DNA from: Draconibacterium mangrovi_A
Lineage (GTDB): Bacteria; Bacteroidota; Bacteroidia; Bacteroidales; Prolixibacteraceae
Length of the DNA: 64,000 nt
Direction: 5' to 3'
Assembly: GCF_037646455.1 (NCBI RefSeq)
Contig: NZ_JBBIXN010000003.1
Coordinates: forward strand, 372,001-436,000
The notes under the pieces were generated by a model. It saw only the letters and a list, made by a program, of their open reading frames with translations. It did no database searches and was not told where the DNA came from. This document shows, piece by piece, positions 56,201-64,000 of this stretch. A program made the translations under genes and the position numbers. Position 1 is the first letter of the stretch; every line of letters starts with the position of its first letter.

Positions 56201-57647
56201 TACTAATTTCAACAAATGGTATTAAAACCTCTAAAATATGGCTGCCACCGTGTGTTACAAGTGTTTCATTTTTTGAGAAACTCAAGTCATTTTTAAAATA
56301 AATTGCTTGTTCATCCAGAACCACATCATCTTTCAGTTCCGGATTGTTCTCAATAAATTCATCAGTAAGCCATTTTTTACTGTATTCAACATGCCGTTCA
56401 CTTCTACTTCCCGACTTATTTGTGCCAAGTTTTTCCCTGCCTTTTAAACTTCTCCATCCTTTAGCTTCTATATTACCATGGTCGGTGGTGAGAAATACTC
56501 TAAAGCCCTGTTCTTTTAGTTCTTCGATTACAGAAACAATCTTACTGCGTTCAATCCAATCTCTAGTTAATCCCAGTAACATTTTAAAATCTGGCGAATG
56601 ATGCATGTGCCCATCCAAATCTTTAAAAACGAGCGCAAATTTAGTAATCAAATCCAGTTGGCTCAAATCAGTATCCTCATGTGCATACTTAATTTCATGT
56701 TTATTTATTCCTTTCGACAGCCAATAATCAAACCAAAGTTTACTCTCATTCTTGGGGCCCTGCACATAATCTAATTTAGGTGTATCGCCACGAAAAATAG
56801 CCTGTCGTGATAATTGTGTAATTGATGGCAACCAAGAATAAATAGTATTCTGACTTTTAATACCCTTTATATTTTTTTGTAACAACTCGTACTGCCAATA
56901 AGCTAAACCATCAGCTACAATCAGGGCAATCTTTTCATTTTTGAAATTAAATTCAAGATAGTCCAAAACCTTAGATACAATCTGAGGTTTTTTTACGGCA
57001 CTGGAATTTTTCGATTGCTGGTAGTTTTTCTGAAGTACCTCTTGAAATGAATTGTTTACTTCTTTTATTTTTTCCATCACTTCGTTGAGTTGACTTGTAC
57101 CGATAGTGTTTAATATGGCAGATGAAATGATTTTACTTAGTTTATTCCAGTCAATTTTATCTTTGGTGAGTTCTTGGCTCACCTCGGCATCAAAAGCCTC
57201 TATATTCAATGATTTTTGAACTCTGGAGTCTTTTCCTTTTAAAGATTTTATTAAGGCAAGAGTATCTTTTCTATTTTGCTTGAACAGTAGTTTTTTTCTG
57301 AATAATTCTTCGAGTATATCAATTTCAACCTTAATAATTGAAGGGATATGATACGGTGTCATATAGTACTCGAAAGTAAACTCAATAATTGCTGAATCCT
57401 TACGAATATCTTCTAAATGAGTAATCTTGTCTTTATTAGGTAAGACCAAAATCTCAGTATCTTTTTTTAATTCATAAGCTACTCTTTGTTCTAGTTGTGT
57501 GCCGGTGGCAACTATTATTCCTTCTCTTTCAAGAATTGCCACCACATCATTTCTAAACAAGAATCCATCATTGTTTTCAACCAATATGGTCTTTCGTCCA
57601 TGGCTTTTAAAGTCATCAATTATATGTTGAATCAGCCCTTTATCCAT
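56190..57647 (-). CDS. pglZ: PglZ-domain phosphatase-like protein
   Basis: A 485-residue member of the alkaline-phosphatase superfamily. Metal-site motifs: Asp in IVADGLAYWQ (about 244-253), the PSITQLSRQAIFRG nucleophile region, TTDHGNIEAKGW, and HGGSHILEVLIPF near the end. PglZ is the constant component of Pgl/BREX phage-defence systems; its chemical role is unresolved. Shorter than the roughly 650-850 residues usual for BREX PglZ. The start overlaps the helicase stop by 8 bases; ATG 57647 is chosen over a TTG one codon upstream. Confidence 0.92.
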   Translation of the reverse strand: MDKGLIQHIIDDFKSHGRKTILVENNDGFLFRNDVVAILEREGIIVATGTQLEQRVAYELKKDTEILVLPNKDKITHLEDIRKDSAIIEFTFEYYMTPYHIPSIIKVEIDILEELFRKKLLFKQNRKDTLALIKSLKGKDSRVQKSLNIEAFDAEVSQELTKDKIDWNKLSKIISSAILNTIGTSQLNEVMEKIKEVNNSFQEVLQKNYQQSKNSSAVKKPQIVSKVLDYLEFNFKNEKIALIVADGLAYWQYELLQKNIKGIKSQNTIYSWLPSITQLSRQAIFRGDTPKLDYVQGPKNESKLWFDYWLSKGINKHEIKYAHEDTDLSQLDLITKFALVFKDLDGHMHHSPDFKMLLGLTRDWIERSKIVSVIEELKEQGFRVFLTTDHGNIEAKGWRSLKGREKLGTNKSGSRSERHVEYSKKWLTDEFIENNPELKDDVVLDEQAIYFKNDLSFSKNETLVTHGGSHILEVLIPFVEISNDE

Positions 57648-60423
57648 CAATTCGTATGGTTAATAATTGTCTTGTTCCAGGTATTACTTTTTGGTTCATT
57701 TGAAATGCATTCAACCAGTCAGCATGTTCTTTTTCCAGTTTTTTTAGCCTTGAGTTTCGTATGTTTTCAATACCAATTTTATTAATTCTTAGTTTCTGAA
57801 AGTTATACGAATTTAACCGGTTATCGTATTTCGATTGAATTTTTTCTCTTACATCTACTTCCATATTCTGAAATGCGATGTATAGCTTGTCATTCAAAAT
57901 GGCTCTAAAATCCATCGAATCGGGTTCCTGCTTGTCTGGTAATAGCTTAAATTCATTGCTTCTGGTTATTAACCTGTTCCAAATGTCATTGGCATACGCA
58001 TCATAAAGTTTTCCATTGTCGGCAATAAAATAGCATTGGTAGGTGGTTTTCGTTTCAAAACTGTTTTGTGCTTTTATCTGCCATAAACTCCAATAACCAG
58101 CTGTTTCGTCATTACTTAAAGAGGTGATAATCGGCAAACCATAATCGGTAGAAAATTCCCCCAATTCACTTAAAATCCTTTTAATCCAATCGTGTTGCAA
58201 GGTAATGTGTTCAACACCTGGGTTATTCAAAGAGAGTTCTGAATCGAAAACAACTTTTCTTTTTTGACCATCAACATTAAAATCAAATATCCCCAACAGG
58301 TTTTTATCAACCGAACCTCCGTGTATATTCACATACGAAACCACCAAATCTTCCAACCATTTTGGTAGCGGACTATGTTTTACCTCTGCTGCTTTTTTGT
58401 GTTCTATTTCCGATTCTTTCACTTCCGGTAATATACCTTCTGTTGATTTAAAGTTTCGAAGTTTCTCTTTTATTTCATGTAACCAACTTTCTTCTGCAAA
58501 TTCGAAATGGTCTGGATCTAATAAACTGCGTAGATACAGGTTGTTGATGCTTTTCATTTCGATGGTAGAATCTAATACATCAGATGTTTTATCAATCCCC
58601 AATTGGTTAAGAATATTATTTAATTTTTCTACAATAACATCATATACCCTCAGGTCAACACTATTATTGGTAAGCATGTTGTATGCCTGAACCCTTTCTT
58701 TTTGCCCAATTCTATCTACCCTTCCAATTCGTTGTTCAATCATCATTGGGTTCCACGGTAAATCGTAGTTGATAACGATATGGCAGAATTGCATATTCAA
58801 CGATTCACCAGCTGCATCGGTGGCAACCATTATTTGTGTTTCATTTTTAAAGCTGGTTAAAACTCGCTTTCGTTCATCAATTTCCTGACTACCATTAATC
58901 CCAACACATTTATAACCTTTCTTTTCGAAAAAGGAAATAAGCATCTTTTGAGTAGAACGGAACTCGGTAAAAATTAGAATTTTTAGTTCCGGGTTTTCAT
59001 ATTGTTGTTGTAATGCAGTGAATTTTTTTTGCAATGCATCAGCTTTTGCATCGGTTTCCGATTGAATACAATTTTTTGCTTTTTGAATTAAATCTGCCAG
59101 TAACTGTTCTTCGTCTTTCAGTCCTGAGGCATCGTATTGATATAATTTTTCAAAATCAACTGAATCATCAAAGTCATCAACCGGAACATCTACTTCATCG
59201 GAATAGTTATCCACTGAATTATCTTCGCCATACCTTAAGCGTTCCAACCTACCTTCCATTGCAGAAAGAATAGCAGCAGTTGAACTACTAACCAGGCGTT
59301 GAAACAATATCATTATTAATCCAGTGGCAGTATTTCTTTGCTGTTTAGCCGTATTAAATCCCTTTCGTACATAGTCTGTAACAGCATCATACAAAGCCAT
59401 CTGCTTCTGATGTTTATTAATATCTAAACTTACATCAAAACGGTGGGTGATACGTTCATTAAACAATGCAGTTCCTTCGTAATCTACTGCCAATCTCTTT
59501 TCTGTGCGAATTACATAAGGTTCCAGTTCATTAATTTCTGGTAAGCCTTCGCCAGCAAAAGCATCAGGGTCGAGCAATTGTAGAATGCGCCTGAAATGGT
59601 CGGATTTACCTCGGTGAGGCGTTGCAGTTAATAGCAATACATTTGCCACAGTATTACAAAGTTGTTCAGCTAATATAAAACGAGAAACGGCAGATGTTGC
59701 ACCACCCATTTTATGCGCTTCATCAATTATCACCAAGTCAAAATCGGCTTGTAATACCGCTTCTAAACGATACTTATTGTATTCATCTATTCGTTCCTGC
59801 GACCAACCTTGTCTTTTTTCTAAAGGCTTTAATGCATCGGTAGAAACAATAATTTGGTTGTGCTGCGTCCAGAAATTAAACTCTTCATCAGCATTAATAT
59901 TCGAAAAGGTACGAGACATAGAAGTAATCATCTCAGAATCGTAAACATGAAAGACTTCGTTAAAATGTTCTTTCATTTCGCTTTGCCACTGTAACATTGA
60001 TGATTTTGGAACAATGGCTAATATTCGATTTATATCACCTCTTAGTTTTAATTCTTTTAATATTAAACCGGTTTCAATGGTTTTTCCCATACCCACTTCA
60101 TCAGCCAATAAAAAACGATTTTGCATTGATTGCATTACCTTTTCTAGCACCAATATTTGGTGTGGTAGCGGAATTAAGCTGCTCTCGTAAGGTGCCAATA
60201 TATTCTTTCTGGCTATTTCATCTTTTATTTTGGCAGCAATAGAAATAAAATGAATATGTGGTAAGGTGTATTTAGTGTCAGGTGTTTCCAGTTCATCAAA
60301 GGCTACCTGAAGAAAGGAATTATCTTCAAGTACCCGTACCCAGACAATTCTTTGCCCAAATACTTCTTTTTCCCCAAGTACTTCAACTGGTTTACCTTTG
60401 TAATGCATAATAATGTTCCTCAT
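57640..60423 (-). CDS. SNF2/RapA-type helicase of the PglZ operon
   Basis: A 927-residue SF2 motor. The N-terminal RecA half has Walker A LADEVGMGKTIETG (107-120), DEAHKMGG (about 235) and LLLTATPHRGK. The C-terminal half has ILIFTEFRSTQKML, VATDAAGESLNMQF and the QRIGRVDRIGQ arginine finger. RapA/HepA-like and directly before pglZ, which corresponds to BrxHII of type 3 BREX. It probably translocates on DNA during phage exclusion. Confidence 0.9.
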   Translation of the reverse strand: MRNIIMHYKGKPVEVLGEKEVFGQRIVWVRVLEDNSFLQVAFDELETPDTKYTLPHIHFISIAAKIKDEIARKNILAPYESSLIPLPHQILVLEKVMQSMQNRFLLADEVGMGKTIETGLILKELKLRGDINRILAIVPKSSMLQWQSEMKEHFNEVFHVYDSEMITSMSRTFSNINADEEFNFWTQHNQIIVSTDALKPLEKRQGWSQERIDEYNKYRLEAVLQADFDLVIIDEAHKMGGATSAVSRFILAEQLCNTVANVLLLTATPHRGKSDHFRRILQLLDPDAFAGEGLPEINELEPYVIRTEKRLAVDYEGTALFNERITHRFDVSLDINKHQKQMALYDAVTDYVRKGFNTAKQQRNTATGLIMILFQRLVSSSTAAILSAMEGRLERLRYGEDNSVDNYSDEVDVPVDDFDDSVDFEKLYQYDASGLKDEEQLLADLIQKAKNCIQSETDAKADALQKKFTALQQQYENPELKILIFTEFRSTQKMLISFFEKKGYKCVGINGSQEIDERKRVLTSFKNETQIMVATDAAGESLNMQFCHIVINYDLPWNPMMIEQRIGRVDRIGQKERVQAYNMLTNNSVDLRVYDVIVEKLNNILNQLGIDKTSDVLDSTIEMKSINNLYLRSLLDPDHFEFAEESWLHEIKEKLRNFKSTEGILPEVKESEIEHKKAAEVKHSPLPKWLEDLVVSYVNIHGGSVDKNLLGIFDFNVDGQKRKVVFDSELSLNNPGVEHITLQHDWIKRILSELGEFSTDYGLPIITSLSNDETAGYWSLWQIKAQNSFETKTTYQCYFIADNGKLYDAYANDIWNRLITRSNEFKLLPDKQEPDSMDFRAILNDKLYIAFQNMEVDVREKIQSKYDNRLNSYNFQKLRINKIGIENIRNSRLKKLEKEHADWLNAFQMNQKVIPGTRQLLTIRIDG

Positions 60424-60527
60424 TTCATCTTAAATGCTCCTTAATGTAGCTATGCCACTGATAGTCTGACATCTACAATTGCCAAATGCTTATTCCTTAA
60501 GTTCTATACAATGTTCCTTAGCCTTTG

Positions 60528-62843
60528 TTATTCTATATTTTGTAATATTTCAACCAATTTTAAACCTTTTTCAACACGATCTTCAATATCTATATAATCA
60601 GCATCTTGTTCGATTAAGTATCGTAGTTGTTTTATTTCATTTTTTTCTACCAATTCAAAGCCTTCAACCGAATTCAATTTTTCTTGAAGTTCATCTTCAT
60701 TTTCAGAAAGTACACTTACCTCATACCAGCTATTAACATTTCGGATTGCAAAGGAATTACCATGCTCATTGATTACAATTAAAGAACTATCGTAATTCTC
60801 AAGTGAAGTTTTTTCTTTTGCTTTTTTGTTAATACAAAATAGATATGGCGACCAATTTTGCCCATTAAGCTGTGTGCTATTCATCATTCTGGAATGGTAC
60901 TGATATTTTTTATCAATAATCCAACTTGAATATCCCTGTGGCATATGCCGGCAATAACTGTATTTTATAAAGTAGTAACGCCAATCCTTAATTGTTGTCT
61001 CTGAATCAAGATAATCTTTAACTAAACTTTCTACAGTATAGTATTCCAGGCGATCTAGAAATTTAAGTAGTATTGTTTTAGTATTACTAAAGCCTACCCG
61101 CAAATTACTTGGTGTAAATAACTCTCTCCAATGTGAATTCTTTTTAGAACCCAACTGGTAATGCATCCAAGTCTCCCATCTTATTTTATCTGATTTTGAT
61201 TTGTTTGAACCATAAAACTGTGAATAGTCACCAATACTAAACATCGCTCTTTTTATGCCATCAAAATCCGGGTCATTCTCATTAAATGTTTGTAGGTATT
61301 GGTTAGCTCTTGAAGGGAAGTTTTCATCCAAATCAAAGATAGTGGTGCAGCCTTGCAATATGGCATTGTCTTCAAGGTTGTTTAAAAGCTCTTTGTTTTC
61401 CTGCTTTTGTTGTAAATACTCTTTCTTATCCCGTTCATTTTGAACTTGGGTATTGTTGAATTTTGATGATTTATCAAGTTCATTACCATTCATAACTTGT
61501 TCCACCGAAACAAGTAGTGTATGCATATTATCTTTACGAACAGTATCTTCGGAATTAGCTATCAGGTTTCTAATTATTCTTATTTGTTCGTAAGGTGTTC
61601 CTATATCATTAACAATGCCATAAATAAAAGCATATAGCATTAATTGTTCACCAATAGAAAATGGATTGCTTCGTTGTGCAGGATCATAGCTGGTACAACA
61701 AAGTCTAAATAATTGGGTAGACCTATTAGCAAAAAACAAACGAACATTTGATTGATTTTGCTCTCCTGTATTGATGTAGAAATAATCGTTAAAGAAATGA
61801 TTAAAATCTATTTTTTTGATGCTATCTAATATTTCAAACAGCTCATCAAGCATATTTTCCGTGGAATAAACTGCTTTATAGAATGAAATTTCATCAGGGA
61901 ATGATTCTAATTCAATTGTAAGTTGGTGCCGGGCAATGAGAGTATTTGTAAGATACCGGAAAAATCGTAGGAATGATTCATCAACAAACTTGGCAATGTC
62001 TTTTAACTCTTCCCCATTTTGTTGCTTTATTTCATACAACTGATACCAAAACAAATCATACCAGTCTTTATCAATCTTGTCATTAAAATCATCTTTCTTA
62101 TCGGCTGGAATTATTTCAGAAAACTGTGATTTGAAATATTCAAAATTAGTTAATGGTTTTCCCCTTGAATTCATCTTGATATAGAGTTCATCCGGTAAAT
62201 TCAGCTTCGTCATATCAAGTTGATGAAATACAATTTTGGCATTATCCTTCCACAAAGCTTTCCACAATGAACTCGTGCTTAAATTAAGCGTTTTAGCTTC
62301 AATAGCATCAAGCATGGTAAGCATAGAAGAAATGGTAGGATCGTTGTTCCAACCGGAGAAAAACCATGACTGATTCGCAATATGTTCGCCTATTGATTTG
62401 GGTGTTTGCCCTGGCTCATCATTATCACTTTTATCTTCAGGTATAACAATGTTTTCAGCTATAATTTTTTCACAAAATACACGAGAACTATGCCTTGTTT
62501 CGTAGCTAAAATTTAAAAGAATATCTTTTACTTCATTCAGTCCTTTTTCTTTATACGCAATAAACCAGTGTAATAAAAACAGCGTAGTTAAACGTTGCTG
62601 TCCATCGAGTGGAATAAATATCTGTTTTTGATTAGCACTCGTTTGCTCATCAAGTATATAGCCATACACAAAATCCAACTCAAGTATTTCAGCATCTGGC
62701 TGCAAAGCTTCAAGTAATTTATTTAAAAAGCGATCTCGAATTTTGGGTACTTTACCATGTTTACGACCTTGCGCATAATCCCTTTGTATAATTGGGATTT
62801 CTACTTTATATTTTTTAAGCAATTGAACTAGACTCGTTGCCAT
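60528..62843 (-). CDS. DUF262-domain protein, GmrS/SspE-like
   Basis: A 771-residue protein. The N-terminal DUF262 (ParB-like NTPase) domain has both hallmarks: IPIIQRDYAQGR (16-27) and the NTP-binding PLDGQQRLTTLF (78-89). The rest is long and helical; no DUF1524 nuclease motif is clear. DUF262 proteins sense base or backbone modification and hydrolyse nucleotides in type IV restriction (GmrSD, BrxU, SspE). The start overlaps the end of the upstream DUF1524 gene by 29 bases, so the two are one translational unit. Confidence 0.88.
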   Translation of the reverse strand: MATSLVQLLKKYKVEIPIIQRDYAQGRKHGKVPKIRDRFLNKLLEALQPDAEILELDFVYGYILDEQTSANQKQIFIPLDGQQRLTTLFLLHWFIAYKEKGLNEVKDILLNFSYETRHSSRVFCEKIIAENIVIPEDKSDNDEPGQTPKSIGEHIANQSWFFSGWNNDPTISSMLTMLDAIEAKTLNLSTSSLWKALWKDNAKIVFHQLDMTKLNLPDELYIKMNSRGKPLTNFEYFKSQFSEIIPADKKDDFNDKIDKDWYDLFWYQLYEIKQQNGEELKDIAKFVDESFLRFFRYLTNTLIARHQLTIELESFPDEISFYKAVYSTENMLDELFEILDSIKKIDFNHFFNDYFYINTGEQNQSNVRLFFANRSTQLFRLCCTSYDPAQRSNPFSIGEQLMLYAFIYGIVNDIGTPYEQIRIIRNLIANSEDTVRKDNMHTLLVSVEQVMNGNELDKSSKFNNTQVQNERDKKEYLQQKQENKELLNNLEDNAILQGCTTIFDLDENFPSRANQYLQTFNENDPDFDGIKRAMFSIGDYSQFYGSNKSKSDKIRWETWMHYQLGSKKNSHWRELFTPSNLRVGFSNTKTILLKFLDRLEYYTVESLVKDYLDSETTIKDWRYYFIKYSYCRHMPQGYSSWIIDKKYQYHSRMMNSTQLNGQNWSPYLFCINKKAKEKTSLENYDSSLIVINEHGNSFAIRNVNSWYEVSVLSENEDELQEKLNSVEGFELVEKNEIKQLRYLIEQDADYIDIEDRVEKGLKLVEILQNIE

Positions 62844-64000
62844 TTTCTGATGATTCTTGTTTTAAAAATTGATCCAATACACTTTTTAATGCAGACACAT
62901 AATTTTTCTGTTCTGTAGCTCCCCAGAAATAAAATTGTTGATTAATAGACTGTTTCTCAAAGTACTTAAGGAATACTCTTTTGGTGCAAACCGGAATATA
63001 ATTTCCATCTGTGTCCATTTCAATAATCTTTCGTCTTTTTACTTCAAAAACAGAATTGTTTAAAGCTGAATTATCGGCTTGTCCAAGCAGTGCCAGATTT
63101 GAAATGGAATGAATACTGTAGTCACCATTTTCATCTCCTTTGTTGAAATAGGAGAACGCTACACTTGCCAACTGTTCAAACTCTGACCATGTATCACCAA
63201 CCGTCTTATTTCTGAATACTTGAAGTTTATTTATTAATTCTCCGAGCTCTTGGTTTTTGGTATCAATTTCTAAAAGTTCTTTCAATAATGGTAAGTGACA
63301 ATCAATCCATTTTTTCCATTGATCTTTTTTTGTTTGGTCTAAAAAATCGGAGTTTTGGGCATGTATATGTTCCAGCGACCAATTTTCTACATTCTTATGA
63401 AACCTGAATGGATAAAACTCAGAAATATGGCTGTTATTCCGGATGGTTTCTACATTAAAGAATAACAGAACTGTTTCTAATTTGGCATATTGTGATTTCT
63501 TGTTGTAACGTAAATTCAGAATATCATCAAATGTACAATCCAGCACTTCATTTTTAATAATACCATCTAAATAAGCGGTGAACTCATCCTTTAGATATTC
63601 TTCTGATTTTTCAATCAATACCCTCGCATTTTTGCCAACTGCAATAAGAAATCCAACCTTGTGGTAGAGGTTTCTATCTTTTTGCCATTCAACCAATGTC
63701 TGATAGTATTTCTCAATTTTTAACCATACATACCATAAGTCAAGGTGTTCATTTTTTGATAGATTTAGGAAGTACAAAAAGGTATGTAAAGGGTCTCTTT
63801 GATGTTCCTCCTTTTTTGCCATAAAATCAAAAAGTAACTCTATTTTAGTGGGGTAATCTTTTTGCTTGGCATTGGTTATAAACGACCAGAATGACTCATC
63901 GGCAATCTGCTGCTCAACAATATCCCAGGTTTGGCATATTTCCAGTTTTCTTCTACTGGCTTCCTTTTCCGGCACATTATTGAAACTATAATCTGATAAA
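62815..64000 (-). CDS. DUF1524 (HNH-type) protein, 5' part beyond the window
   Basis: The frame is open to the window edge, so the N-terminus (probably a DUF262 domain) is missing; at least 394 residues are visible. The nuclease core shows LEHIHAQ (His203, His205 from the GTG at 63975) and the later SNLALLG and ALNNSVFEVKR asparagines of the His-Me finger. This is the GmrD/SspE-type nuclease half of modification-dependent restriction. It overlaps the next gene by 29 bases. Confidence 0.85.
   Translation of the reverse strand, partial: LSDYSFNNVPEKEASRRKLEICQTWDIVEQQIADESFWSFITNAKQKDYPTKIELLFDFMAKKEEHQRDPLHTFLYFLNLSKNEHLDLWYVWLKIEKYYQTLVEWQKDRNLYHKVGFLIAVGKNARVLIEKSEEYLKDEFTAYLDGIIKNEVLDCTFDDILNLRYNKKSQYAKLETVLLFFNVETIRNNSHISEFYPFRFHKNVENWSLEHIHAQNSDFLDQTKKDQWKKWIDCHLPLLKELLEIDTKNQELGELINKLQVFRNKTVGDTWSEFEQLASVAFSYFNKGDENGDYSIHSISNLALLGQADNSALNNSVFEVKRRKIIEMDTDGNYIPVCTKRVFLKYFEKQSINQQFYFWGATEQKNYVSALKSVLDQFLKQESSENGNESSSIA

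Noticed and set aside
57640..60423. DISARM DrmD assignment for the SNF2 helicase
   Set aside because: No drmA, drmB or drmC genes are present, and the direct PglZ partner favours a BREX-type context.

Overview
The window looks like chromosome of a Bacteroidota bacterium, most likely a Marinilabiliales/Prolixibacteraceae-type organism. The evidence is a type IX secretion (T9SS) sorting domain on a repeat-rich surface protein, TAnnTTTG promoter elements, almost no Shine-Dalgarno sites, a propeller-type sensor kinase, DUF5687 and lamin-tail proteins, and short palindromic repeats of the kind scattered through these genomes. Placement below phylum is inference.

Positions 1-42433 are ordinary core chromosome. 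In order: the 3' end of a T9SS adhesin with a 98-base assembly gap; a two-component propeller sensor kinase; a PIF1-like helicase; a minus-strand sugar-phosphate module (SorE-like dehydrogenase, HAD phosphatase, aldolase/SDR fusion, PHP protein); DUF423 and M23/LysM envelope genes; a DUF4258/DUF2283 pair between two copies of one terminator; a 2-oxoacid dehydrogenase E1-E2 operon facing a HutC-type GntR regulator with two matching palindromic operators; an esterase; aspartate kinase; WalJ-like MBL hydrolase, isochorismatase-like hydrolase and SIS isomerase; sucCD; a frameshifted F420-type reductase; an ArsC-like protein; ppk1; prfB with its programmed +1 frameshift; dgkA-like, recX and an ABC exporter split by a dead four-helix-bundle gene; a lamin-tail surface protein; asd; a GNAT-nitrilase fusion; hflX; tonB; and tRNA-Ala(GGC).

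From about 42434 to the end of the window the DNA is visibly more AT-rich and consists of accessory genes. A tyrosine recombinase abuts the tRNA, as expected for a tRNA-integrated island. It is followed by a second compact recombinase, many small unknown genes (some translationally coupled and under 60 codons), a ParB-DNA methyltransferase fusion, and a protein with the motifs of a TV-Pol-like (transposon/virus, superfamily A) polymerase.

The last 8.5 kb is a minus-strand, overlapping defence operon: a DUF262/DUF1524 protein cut by the window edge, a second DUF262 protein, a SNF2/RapA-type helicase, a PglZ phosphatase and a small protein in the BrxA position. The helicase-PglZ-small protein order resembles the 3' half of a type 3 BREX locus with GmrSD-type genes embedded. 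Its remaining genes and the far attachment site should lie beyond position 64000.
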